Positions 1 through 5,104 of a DNA stretch of 5,104 nucleotides are shown here, in pieces. A program made the position numbers and the translations under genes. Every line of letters starts with the position of its first letter. The stretch's first letter is position 1. The DNA comes from an uncultured Clostridia bacterium. Its GTDB lineage: Bacteria > Bacillota > Clostridia > Oscillospirales > Acutalibacteraceae. The stretch covers positions 1 to 5,104 of the forward strand of contig CAMJYF010000173.1 of assembly GCA_946409885.1 (NCBI GenBank), read 5' to 3'. The notes under the pieces were generated by a model. It was not told the DNA's origin, did no database searches, and worked only from the letters and a program-made list of their open reading frames with translations.

Positions 1-2
1 GC

Positions 3-539
3 GTCATCATCCGGGGCATGGCCTACCCCAACAGCGGGATCACCCGCTTCAACGGCGGCTCGGATTATGAGACGGTGCGGCGGTATTTACAGGACCTGGG
101 CGTGGTGTACGCCCGGTCATTGGGCGGGGACAACAACCGCTTTGCCCTGCCGGAGGACTGGTATTGCTGGCTGCCCACGGCCCACCCCACCAATCCCCAC
201 GCGCTGGACTGGGCGCGGGAGTTCGCCGCGCTGCGGGTCAACGACCTCTACCTGGACGACCGCCACCCAAGGCTTTTCTACCTGTGGGGGCACAGCTACG
301 AATTTGACCACGACGGCAGCTGGGACCGCATGGAACAGCTCTGCGATATCTTAGCGGGCGGCGGCGACGTGTGGCGCGCCACGAACATGGAGATCTACGA
401 CTACGTGACCGCCTTCCGCTCGCTGGTCTTCAGCGCGGACGGAACCGTCTGCTATAATCCCACGCTGCTGGATCTGTATTTTGAGACGGACGGCGGCGTG
501 ACCCGCGTACACCCCGGCGAGACCCGCCGGATCGACTGA
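3..539 (+). CDS. Polysaccharide deacetylase family protein, C-terminal part (5' end outside window)
   Basis: The reading frame is open from the first bases to TGA at 537-539, so the gene begins upstream; the ATG at 18 is internal. About 178 residues are visible. They match the C-terminal part of a Bacillota branch of NodB/CE4-like deacetylases, which remove N- or O-acetyl groups from sugars using a metal ion. Seen, numbered from the codon at position 3: RGMAYP at residues 4-9, comparable to the CE4 R-x-P-Y segment; LPEDW at 48-52; LFYLWGHSYEFD at about 91-102, whose His may be the family's late catalytic His; ATNMEIYDY near 126-134; and an NPT segment near 152. The metal-binding Asp and His-x-x-x-His motifs would lie upstream and cannot be checked. 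The isomerase gene follows 18 bases after the stop, suggesting one transcript. The substrate is unknown, and localisation cannot be judged without the N-terminus. Family call fairly sure; activity inferred. Confidence 0.82.
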   Translation, partial: VIIRGMAYPNSGITRFNGGSDYETVRRYLQDLGVVYARSLGGDNNRFALPEDWYCWLPTAHPTNPHALDWAREFAALRVNDLYLDDRHPRLFYLWGHSYEFDHDGSWDRMEQLCDILAGGGDVWRATNMEIYDYVTAFRSLVFSADGTVCYNPTLLDLYFETDGGVTRVHPGETRRID

Positions 540-544
540 GAAAG

Positions 545-552
545 AGAGGAAG
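545..552 (+). promoter_or_regulatory. Ribosome binding site of the sugar isomerase
   Basis: The purine-rich GAGAGGAA lies just before the ATG at 558, inside the 18-base gap after the deacetylase stop. It fixes this start and supports translation from a shared message; no promoter is visible in so short a gap. Confidence 0.7.
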
Positions 553-557
553 ACAAC

Positions 558-1313
558 ATGAAGCTGTGCGTACCGATCCCGTGTTTTTTCGGCAATCTGC
601 CCTTTGAAGAGGCGGTGGAAAAGACCGCCGCGCTGGGATACCGATATGTGGAGATCTACGACTGGCGGCAGCTGGACCCGGTCGCCGCCAAACAGGCGCT
701 GGACCGCTGCGGCGTCACCCTGCTGAGCATGTGCACCACCGAATTCCGGCTGACGGACCCCGCCTGCCGGGCCCTTTGGGTACAGGGGATCAAAGACAGC
801 GTCGCGGCGGCCCGGGCGCTGGGCGTGAAAAAGCTGATCACCCAGGTGGGGCCGGATACCGGCGCGGACAGAGAGGCCCAGCGCCGGTCGATCGCGGAGG
901 GCCTGAAGGCCGGGGCGCCGGTGCTGGCAGAGGCGGGCGTCACCGTGATGATCGAGCCGCTGAACACAAAGGTGGATCACCCGGGGTATTACCTGACCTC
1001 CTCCGCCGAGGCCTTTGCCATCGTGCGGGAGGTGAACAGCCCCAACGTGAAGGTGGTCTTCGATATCTACCACCAGCAGGTGTCGGAGGGAAACATCATC
1101 CCGAATATCATAAATCATCTTGACTGCATCGCCCACCTGCACGCCGCCGGTCACCCGGGGCGGCATGAGCTGCAGTACGGCGAGAACGATTACAAAAACA
1201 TTTTTGCCGCCGTGGACAAAGCCGGGTATACCGGGGCCTGCGGGCTGGAGTACGGCCCGCTGCTGCCCCCGGAGGAAAGCCTTGCCGCCGCCAAAAAACT
1301 GTACGCCGACTGA
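558..1313 (+). CDS. Hydroxypyruvate isomerase-like sugar isomerase/epimerase (TIM barrel)
   Basis: A complete 251-residue protein, close to the roughly 250-260 residues usual for Hyi-type members of the xylose isomerase-like TIM-barrel superfamily. These cytoplasmic, metal-dependent enzymes move a carbonyl between C1 and C2 or epimerise a ketose. Seen: MIEPLN with Glu133; DHPGYYL at 140-146; FDIYHQQ at 168-174 with Asp169 and His172; AHLHAA with His195; PGRHE at 200-204; GEN at 208-210; and GLEYGP with Glu231. Glu133, Asp169, His195 and Glu231 fit the expected metal site and Glu pair. Hyi enzymes commonly have Gln where His195 stands, so tagatose/psicose epimerase-like or another specificity is possible. 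The start is supported by a GAGAGGA purine-rich site about 6 bases upstream. No signal peptide is seen. It is probably co-transcribed with the upstream deacetylase, which points to carbohydrate or amino-sugar use, but the real substrate cannot be read from sequence. No gene symbol is assigned for that reason. Confidence 0.88.
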   Translation: MKLCVPIPCFFGNLPFEEAVEKTAALGYRYVEIYDWRQLDPVAAKQALDRCGVTLLSMCTTEFRLTDPACRALWVQGIKDSVAAARALGVKKLITQVGPDTGADREAQRRSIAEGLKAGAPVLAEAGVTVMIEPLNTKVDHPGYYLTSSAEAFAIVREVNSPNVKVVFDIYHQQVSEGNIIPNIINHLDCIAHLHAAGHPGRHELQYGENDYKNIFAAVDKAGYTGACGLEYGPLLPPEESLAAAKKLYAD

Positions 1314-1325
1314 GCCCTCCCGCCA

Positions 1326-1384
1326 TGCCGCAATCCGTCGCCGATGACGGGCTGCAAAAAAACATGGATTGGCAGTAATGCCAA
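1326..1384 (-). terminator. Possible weak terminator of the minus-strand LRR gene
   Basis: TTGGCA at 1369-1374 and TGCCAA at 1379-1384 form a 6-bp stem with a 4-base loop. Read on the minus strand, the stem is followed after 6 bases by seven T (complement of 1356-1362). That order suits intrinsic termination of transcripts leaving the secreted-protein gene. The spacing between stem and T run is long and the stem short. A competing stem, CCGTC at 1335-1339 with GACGG at 1346-1350, lies beside it. This is a candidate only. Confidence 0.3.
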
Positions 1385-1423
1385 AGATCAGGGGTCATCA
1401 CGGAATGATGCGGGATATAATCA

Positions 1424-1460
1424 CAGCGCCCCGCCCGATTCAGCTTCGGGCGGGGCGCTG
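1424..1460. terminator. Perfect 15-bp GC-rich hairpin between convergent genes
   Basis: Bases 1424-1438 are the exact reverse complement of 1446-1460, giving a 15-bp stem almost entirely of G and C with a 7-base loop (1439-1445). It lies 110 bases after the isomerase stop and 17 bases beyond the end of the oppositely oriented LRR gene, where a shared bidirectional terminator is expected. Neither side carries a proper U run: GGTACC follows on the plus strand and TGATTATA on the minus strand. It may therefore block or stabilise 3' ends rather than act as a classical intrinsic terminator. A small hairpin (1464-1469 with 1473-1478) overlaps the LRR stop codon. Confidence 0.6.
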
Positions 1461-1477
1461 GGTACCGGCGGGGCCGG

Positions 1478-2431
1478 TCATTCATTCCTCATGTTGAAGG
1501 GGAACATATCGGTCTTTTCCAATGTCTGATAGGGCAGCCAGTCCAGCGTCATGCGGATATACATCATAACATTTCTGATATACGTGATAATATCATGGAT
1601 CACGTCCGTGGGCTTGCTGACGATTTCCGCCTGATGGGCGATGTTGTTGCCCTCCGTAAAGTCGGCCAGGTATTCAAATTCCTCTTTTGTGCCGTAGAAC
1701 GCGATCTGCTTGATGGAGCTCTCCTTTTCCTCGCCGGTGGCAAGGTCCTGCTCGCAGAGGCCGTAGTCCTCGATCATAAAGAAATTCCTGTTGCCGCAGC
1801 GGGCGTAGGGCAGCTCCAGCCGCTCCAGATAGCGGGTGTTGCAGAAGGCGTAGGGATCGATACCCAGCAGGCACCACTTGCTCATCTGATAGGTCTTGTC
1901 GGGCTTGGCGGCGGGATAGTGGACCAGCTCGTAGCCGTGGCGGGTATACAGGACGCCGTCGATGGCCTCAAAGTACATATTGCCCTTTTCCACCTCAAAG
2001 CGTTCCAGGTTCTGCAGCAGGGAAAACGCCTTCCAGAACACGTAGTTGTTGTAGACGTCCTGATAGTCCTCCCCGTACTCTTCGATATCCTCCTGAGAAG
2101 GCGCTCTCATGGAAAAGTTGTGCAGCTCGCTGTCCTTGGCGATGCGGACCGTTCTGACGTCCGGCGCGATGGACCTGATCCACTCGTAGAACGCGAACTC
2201 GTCGTTGACGGGCACGCCGTTGCCGTGGTCGTTGATCGTCAGCGTACCGCCGGCGGGATCGAAGACGTAGGTGGAATCGGTATCGGACCAGTCGTTCATC
2301 ACGTAGACGCCCTTGTTCAGATAGACGTTGGGGTCGTCGCCGTCCCCGGCGGCCAGCGCGGGCAGGGCCAGCGTCAGCAGCAGGCAGGCGGAAAGAATCA
2401 GGCAGAACAGCCGTTTGATGGCAGTTTTCAT
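1478..2431 (-). CDS. Secreted BspA-type leucine-rich-repeat (LRR_5-like) protein
   Basis: A 317-residue exported protein. The start at 2431 is chosen because AAGGAGG lies 8 bases upstream and the product then opens with a classic signal peptide: MKTAIKR, a Leu-rich core at about 8-23, and ALA at 25-27 with likely cleavage before Ala28. The longer frame from 2467 would start inside the -10 region. The body resembles BspA-like proteins: a GGTLTI strand at 61-66; NLERFEV at 141-147; YFEAIDGVLYT at 153-163 followed by ELVHYPAAK at 168-176; a DPYAF...LERLELP repeat at 192-208; and IKQIAFYGTKEEFEYL at 240-255, like the segment that commonly closes BspA repeat blocks. Such proteins sit outside the cell and can bind host or bacterial surfaces; the role here is inferred. 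There is no LPxTG anchor or clear C-terminal membrane span. The tail (277-300) is a probable amphipathic helix rich in Ile, Met and Arg. The repeats are few and degenerate for the family. Transcribed alone from its own promoter. Confidence 0.78.
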   Translation of the reverse strand: MKTAIKRLFCLILSACLLLTLALPALAAGDGDDPNVYLNKGVYVMNDWSDTDSTYVFDPAGGTLTINDHGNGVPVNDEFAFYEWIRSIAPDVRTVRIAKDSELHNFSMRAPSQEDIEEYGEDYQDVYNNYVFWKAFSLLQNLERFEVEKGNMYFEAIDGVLYTRHGYELVHYPAAKPDKTYQMSKWCLLGIDPYAFCNTRYLERLELPYARCGNRNFFMIEDYGLCEQDLATGEEKESSIKQIAFYGTKEEFEYLADFTEGNNIAHQAEIVSKPTDVIHDIITYIRNVMMYIRMTLDWLPYQTLEKTDMFPFNMRNE

Positions 2432-2439
2432 AAAAATTT

Positions 2440-2446
2440 CCTCCTT
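2440..2446 (-). promoter_or_regulatory. Strong ribosome binding site deciding the LRR gene start
   Basis: On the minus strand AAGGAGG is followed by an A/T-rich spacer of 8 bases and the ATG at 2431. This near-perfect site excludes the upstream ATG at 2467, which has no comparable site and overlaps the predicted promoter. Confidence 0.85.
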
Positions 2447-2457
2447 CTTTTTTCTTA

Positions 2458-2486
2458 ATGGTAACATATTTTTACGGGATTGTCAA
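2458..2486 (-). promoter_or_regulatory. Sigma-70-type promoter of the LRR gene
   Basis: Reading the minus strand, TTGACA (complement of 2481-2486) is a perfect -35 box. After exactly 17 bases comes TACCAT (complement of 2458-2463), matching four of six -10 positions, with TGT directly before it, the TGn of an extended -10. Transcription would begin near 2451, giving a 5' leader of about 20 bases that holds little beyond the ribosome site. No operator-like palindrome is obvious. The promoter lies between the transposase remnant and the LRR gene, so the LRR gene need not depend on upstream transcription. Confidence 0.75.
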
Positions 2487-2524
2487 CTCCGTTTTTCCTT
2501 GTCAGAAAATAAAAGAAGAGGCGG

Positions 2525-2549
2525 GACCGGGCAGACTTATTTCCCGGCC
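2525..2549 (-). terminator. Possible weak terminator at the end of the transposase remnant
   Basis: GACCGGG at 2525-2531 and CCCGGCC at 2543-2549 can form a 7-bp stem with one G-U pair and an 11-base loop that contains the remnant's stop codon. On the minus strand a pyrimidine-rich stretch with several T (complement of about 2503-2518) follows. The long loop and distant U-rich tract make it a weak candidate. Confidence 0.25.
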
Positions 2550-3028
2550 GTTTTGGGGCGGGAGGTCTTCCCTCTGGGGACGGCGGGCAGGGAGGCTTCC
2601 GTCAGCGCGCCACGGCGCAGGGACTTTTTCTTCTGCTTCAGCAGGGCGGCAACGGTGTCCGCGAACTCCTTCGACAGGCCGCTTTTTTGCAGCATTTTGC
2701 GAAAGCGGGCCAGCGTGGTGGCGTCGGGTACGCTTTCGCGGATAAAATCCAGGCGCATAAAGCGGCGCATGGCGTAGCTGTCGTAGACGGCGTCCTCCAG
2801 CGCGTCGTCGGAAAGGCGGTACCAGACCTGCAAAAGATACATCCGCAGCATGGTCTCCGGGTCCCGCGGGGGACGGCCCCGGCGCTTGCTGTAGTAATAG
2901 GGTTTGATCCGCTCCACAAAGGCGTCCCAGGGGATCAGGCGGTCCATTTCGCCCAAAAACTTTTCCCGTTTGGTGCGCCGCCGTTTGCGGGCGTATTCCA
3001 GATCCGCGAAAGATAGCTGCTGTTCCAT
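2537..3028 (-). pseudogene. IS5-type transposase, N-terminal remnant lacking the catalytic domain
   Basis: An intact 163-codon frame matches the N-terminal (DUF772-like) region of IS5-family transposases. Seen: LSFADLEYA at 5-13; IPWDAFVERIKPYY at 32-45; GRPPRDPETMLRMYLLQVWYRLSD at 51-74; LEDAVYDSYAMRRF at 77-90; and a PDATTLARFR segment at 101-110. Family members usually run beyond 300 residues. This one ends just after GALTEASLPAVP (140-151), the stretch where the first Asp of the DDE triad normally stands; Glu144 occupies that place. The later Asp and Glu and the RNase H-like fold are absent, and no other frame downstream restores them before the LRR promoter. It cannot transpose by itself; a DNA-binding leftover is conceivable. 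Its start has a good site (AGGAAAGGAAG) upstream of the ATG at 3028, so it may still be translated. Likely deletion relic; no clear terminal inverted repeats were identified. Confidence 0.8.
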
Positions 3029-3071
3029 GATGGTGCTTCCTTTCCTGTCGTAAAATGGGGAGTTTGGCGAT

Positions 3072-3208
3072 CTGTAGGGGCGGGCACCGACCGCCCGCCA
3101 TCGGGCACCGACCGCCCGCCATCGGGCGCCGACCGCCCGTTAAAAGTCCTTGAATGGAAAGCGGTCTATATGATTGCGGCGGCGGGCGGTCAGCGCCCGC
3201 CCCTACAG
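3072..3208. repeat. GC-rich palindromic intergenic element (28-bp imperfect inverted repeat)
   Basis: The left arm 3072-3099 and right arm 3181-3208 are reverse complements at 26 of 28 positions; each outer end carries CTGTAGGGGCGGGC. The right arm itself folds: 3181-3188 pairs with 3194-3201 around the loop GTCAG. The interior holds a 21-bp tandem repeat and a short unique stretch (about 3144-3180). The element lies between the glnS terminator and the transposase remnant and contains no credible gene. From memory, GTAGGGGCG-type palindromes recur between genes in gut Clostridia, so this is probably one member of a dispersed family. Alternatives are a MITE-like element tied to the nearby IS, or an RNA hairpin near the glnS 3' end. 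Confidence 0.8.
3081..3143. repeat. Three tandem 21-bp repeats inside the palindromic element
   Basis: Units at 3081-3101, 3102-3122 and 3123-3143. The first two are identical; the third differs at one inner base (A to G at its sixth position) and diverges in its last four bases. Each unit carries CGGGC and GCCCG, so it can fold alone around a 7-base loop, and the unit junctions can fold as GCCCG-CCAT-CGGGC. The array looks like local expansion of the left arm of the inverted repeat. Units abut directly with no spacers, unlike CRISPR. Confidence 0.85.
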
Positions 3209-3234
3209 GGTCACCCCCGTTTCCCTTCTTTTTC

Positions 3235-3266
3235 AAACAAAAAGAAGGAACGCGCGGTCCCTTCTT
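3235..3266 (-). terminator. Intrinsic terminator of glnS
   Basis: On the minus strand, 10 bases after the glnS stop, AAGAAGGGA pairs with TTCCTTCTT (plus-strand 3258-3266 and 3242-3250) as a 9-bp stem with one G-U pair and a 7-base GC-rich loop. The tract TTTGTTTG follows directly. Position and structure fit Rho-independent termination of glnS. The 3' half of the stem can also pair with sequence further downstream (3223-3234) in a second hairpin. Confidence 0.75.
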
Positions 3267-3276
3267 GTCTGGCGGA

Positions 3277-4932
3277 TTATTTCCACGAAGAATTCAGCGG
3301 CACGGTGCGGTTGAAGACCGGTGCGCCGGGCTGGCTGTCGGGGTCGATACAGAAATAGCCAGTGCGCATGAACTGGAAGGCGCTGCCGGTTGCGGCGTTC
3401 GCCGCGTCCGGCTCCACCAGGCAGTCCTTGCAGACGATCAGCGATTCCGGGTTGATGGCGCTTTCAAACTCCTCGTCGGAGAGGGAGGCGGGGTCCTCCG
3501 CGTCGAACAGGCGGTCGTAGAGGCGCACCTCGGACTTCACAAAATCCGGGCCGGCCCAGTGGATGGTGCCGCGCACCTTGCGGCCGTCGGGAGCGTCGCC
3601 GCCCCGGGTTTCCGGGTCGTAGGTGCAGTGCAGGCAGGTCACCTCGCCGTTGGCGTCCGTCTCATAGGAGGTGCAGGTGAGGAAGTAGGCGCCCTTGAGC
3701 CGCACCTCGTTGCCGGGGTACATGCGGAAATATTTTTTCGGCGGGTCGATCATGAAGTCGCTCTTCTCGATGTAGATCTCTTTGGCGAAGGTCACCTTGG
3801 ACTGGCCGAATTCCGGGTGGTCCGGGTGGCGGTCCAGCTCCAGCGTCTCGGTCTGTCCCTCGGGATAGTTGTCGATGATCACCTTCAGGGGGTCCAGCAC
3901 CGCCATGGCCCGGGGGGCGTTGGCGTTGAGCTCGTGCCGCACGCAGGCCTCCAGCAGGCCGTAATCCACCACGGAGAAGGCCTTGGACACACCCACCTTT
4001 TCGATGAACGCCCGCAGCGCTTTGGCGGGATAGCCGCGCCGCCGCATGCCGCAGATGGTGGCCATGCGGGGATCGTCCCAGCCGGCAACCATGCCGTCCT
4101 TCACCAGACGGATGTTCTTGCGCTTGCTGGTGATGCAGTAGTTGATGTTCAGCCGGGCGAACTCGATCTGACGGGGCGGCTCTTCAAAGCCGATCTGCTG
4201 GATGAACCAGTCGTACAGCGGACGGTGGTTCTCGAACTCCAGCGAGCAGAGGGAATAGGTCACGCCCTCCTTGGCGTCGGAAAGGGGATGGGCGAAATCG
4301 TACATGGGATAGACGCACCACTTGTCGCCGGTGTGGTGATGGCGCACGTGCATGATGCGGTAGATGGCCGGGTCGCGCATGTTCATGTTGGGGCTGGCCA
4401 TGTCGATCTTGGCCCGCAGCACCTTTTCGCCGTCGGCAAACTCCCCGGCGGTCATGCGGGCGAAGAGGTCCAGATTCTCCTCCACGCTGCGGTCCCGGTA
4501 GGGGCTGTTCTTGCCGGGCTCCGTCAGGGTGCCGCGGTATTCGCGCATCTGCTCCGGCGTCAGATCGTCCACGTAGGCCTTGCCGTCTTTAATGAGCTTG
4601 ATGGCGCATTCATAAATAAAGTCAAAATACTCAGAGGCGTAGTACACGTTGGCCCATTGGAAGCCCAGCCACGCGATATCCTCCTTGATGGATTCCACAT
4701 ACTCCACGTCCTCCTTGGAGGGGTTGGTGTCGTCCAGCCGCAGGTTGCAGATACCGCCGTATTTTTCCGCGGTGGCAAAGTCGATGCAGATGGCCTTGGC
4801 GTGGCCGATGTGCAGATACCCGTTGGGCTCCGGGGGAAACCGGGTCTGCACGCGGGTATTCACCCCCGCGGCCAGATCCTCGTCGATGAAATCGTGGATA
4901 AAGTTTGAATTGAGAGCGTTCAGTTCGTCCAT
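3277..4932 (-). CDS. glnS: Glutaminyl-tRNA synthetase (GlnRS)
   Basis: A complete 551-residue class I aminoacyl-tRNA synthetase that joins glutamine to tRNA-Gln using ATP in the cytoplasm; E. coli GlnRS is of nearly the same length (about 554). Seen: RFPPEPNGYLHIGHAK at 31-46 with the HIGH motif at 41-44; RLDDTNPSKED at 65-75; the GlnRS-typical GWDDPRM at 284-290 and GMRRRGYPAKALR at 295-307; and ITSKRK at 267-272 as the KMSKS loop, with Thr where E. coli has Met. The C-terminal anticodon-binding beta-barrels run from about 345, with RMYPGNEVRLKGAYF at 403-417 and FQFMRTGYFCID at 519-530. NGYLHIGHAK and DDTNP separate it from GluRS. The start at 4932 follows GGGAGA at a suitable distance; the in-frame ATG at 4971 lies inside an inverted repeat and would add 13 atypical residues. 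Presence implies direct Gln-tRNA charging instead of, or beside, the Glu-tRNA amidotransferase route common in Bacillota. No T-box leader is seen. Monocistronic, with its own terminator. Confidence 0.97.
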   Translation of the reverse strand: MDELNALNSNFIHDFIDEDLAAGVNTRVQTRFPPEPNGYLHIGHAKAICIDFATAEKYGGICNLRLDDTNPSKEDVEYVESIKEDIAWLGFQWANVYYASEYFDFIYECAIKLIKDGKAYVDDLTPEQMREYRGTLTEPGKNSPYRDRSVEENLDLFARMTAGEFADGEKVLRAKIDMASPNMNMRDPAIYRIMHVRHHHTGDKWCVYPMYDFAHPLSDAKEGVTYSLCSLEFENHRPLYDWFIQQIGFEEPPRQIEFARLNINYCITSKRKNIRLVKDGMVAGWDDPRMATICGMRRRGYPAKALRAFIEKVGVSKAFSVVDYGLLEACVRHELNANAPRAMAVLDPLKVIIDNYPEGQTETLELDRHPDHPEFGQSKVTFAKEIYIEKSDFMIDPPKKYFRMYPGNEVRLKGAYFLTCTSYETDANGEVTCLHCTYDPETRGGDAPDGRKVRGTIHWAGPDFVKSEVRLYDRLFDAEDPASLSDEEFESAINPESLIVCKDCLVEPDAANAATGSAFQFMRTGYFCIDPDSQPGAPVFNRTVPLNSSWK

Positions 4933-4940
4933 ATGTTGTC

Positions 4941-4946
4941 TCCCGT
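4941..4946 (-). promoter_or_regulatory. Ribosome binding site of glnS
   Basis: On the minus strand GGGAGA lies 8 bases before the ATG at 4932. It fixes that start against the upstream in-frame ATG at 4971. Confidence 0.7.
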
Positions 4947-4959
4947 CTATGGTTTTCCG

Positions 4960-5104
4960 GTAGCGCGGCACCTCAGTGCCGCTTTCAGCGTAAACAACTT
5001 TTTATAAGGCTTGGTGTGATGCCGCTTTCCCTGTTTCGGATTCCTGAAAAACGATCCGACAGAAAGCAACATTCGTCAACAGCGGCACTGAGGTGCCGCG
5101 CTAC
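4960..5104. repeat. Element with perfect 24-bp terminal inverted repeats in the glnS leader (may extend past window)
   Basis: Bases 4960-4983 are the exact reverse complement of 5081-5104; the outer ends read GTAGCGCGG. Each arm is itself palindromic: GCGGCAC (4965-4971) and GTGCCGC (4976-4982) pair around a 4-base loop. Inside, GCTTTC..TGT..CGGAT (5024-5041) pairs with 5054-5067 as a stem with two 2-base bulges, and TGCCGCTTTC occurs as a direct repeat at 4977-4986 and 5020-5029. No protein is encoded. The size (at least 145 bp), TIRs and internal structure suit a MITE- or REP-pair-like element sitting between glnS and whatever lies to the right. The glnS promoter should lie in or beyond it; the only -10-like sequence noticed is TATAAA on the minus strand (5001-5006), with no good -35. 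The right arm ends at the window's last base, so the true boundary is unknown. Confidence 0.8.

Noticed and set aside
351..1166. A 271-codon minus-strand open frame opposite the deacetylase and isomerase
   Set aside because: It spans two genes with clear family motifs on the plus strand; its own translation shows no recognisable domain.
1595..2458. A 287-codon plus-strand open frame opposite the LRR gene
   Set aside because: Low-complexity Val/Leu/Gly composition and no family match. The minus-strand frame has a signal peptide, ribosome site and promoter.
2431..2467. Upstream start for the LRR protein at 2467
   Set aside because: It overlaps the -10 box and would put charged residues before an otherwise standard signal peptide.
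3081..3143. CRISPR array
   Set aside because: Three directly abutting 21-bp units with no spacers and no cas genes; it is a tandem repeat.
2502..3236. A 244-codon minus-strand frame running through the 21-bp repeats and the transposase remnant
   Set aside because: It shares bases with the transposase frame but reads Pro/Arg/Gly-rich nonsense; the 21-bp period equals seven codons, which keeps the frame open by chance.
3154..4908. A 584-codon plus-strand open frame covering almost all of glnS
   Set aside because: It is the antisense shadow of glnS in GC-rich DNA. The translation is low-complexity Val/Gly/His-rich with no recognisable domain, while the minus-strand frame is unmistakably GlnRS.
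4932..4971. Upstream start for glnS at 4971
   Set aside because: It would place the start inside the inverted-repeat arm, add 13 residues not found in GlnRS, and ignore the GGGAGA site before 4932.
4933..5104. T-box leader for glnS
   Set aside because: No convincing T-box consensus, specifier loop or leader terminator with a U run was seen; the structure is explained by inverted repeats.

Overview
The window is GC-rich and gene-dense. Its genes are of types common in anaerobic gut Clostridia (Bacillota, for example Oscillospiraceae/Ruminococcaceae): a secreted BspA-type leucine-rich-repeat protein, an IS5-type transposase remnant, GC-rich intergenic palindromes and strong AGGAGG ribosome sites. 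This taxonomic guess rests on overall character only; no rRNA or single diagnostic marker is present.

Layout, left to right. (1) Positions 3-1313, plus strand: the 3' end of a polysaccharide deacetylase-family gene, followed 18 bases later by a complete sugar isomerase of the hydroxypyruvate isomerase-like TIM-barrel family. They look like the end of a carbohydrate or amino-sugar operon entering from the left. (2) Positions 1314-1477: a convergent intergenic region with a perfect 15-bp GC-rich hairpin and a smaller one. (3) Positions 1478-2431, minus strand: a secreted BspA-like protein with its own promoter (consensus -35, extended -10) and a strong ribosome site. (4) Positions 2537-3028, minus strand: the N-terminal half of an IS5-type transposase without its catalytic domain. 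(5) Positions 3072-3208: a structured GC-rich repeat element, a 28-bp imperfect inverted repeat enclosing three 21-bp tandem units. (6) Positions 3277-4932, minus strand: a complete glutaminyl-tRNA synthetase gene (glnS) with an intrinsic terminator after it. (7) Positions 4960-5104: a small element bounded by a perfect 24-bp inverted repeat in the glnS leader, cut by the window edge.

The genes do not form one system. The plus-strand pair is probably metabolic, glnS is housekeeping (direct Gln-tRNA charging), and the secreted protein is a probable surface or adhesion factor. The most unusual content is the two palindromic elements flanking glnS and the transposase relic beside one of them. 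I see no convincing new defence system, CRISPR array or RNA-guided system.
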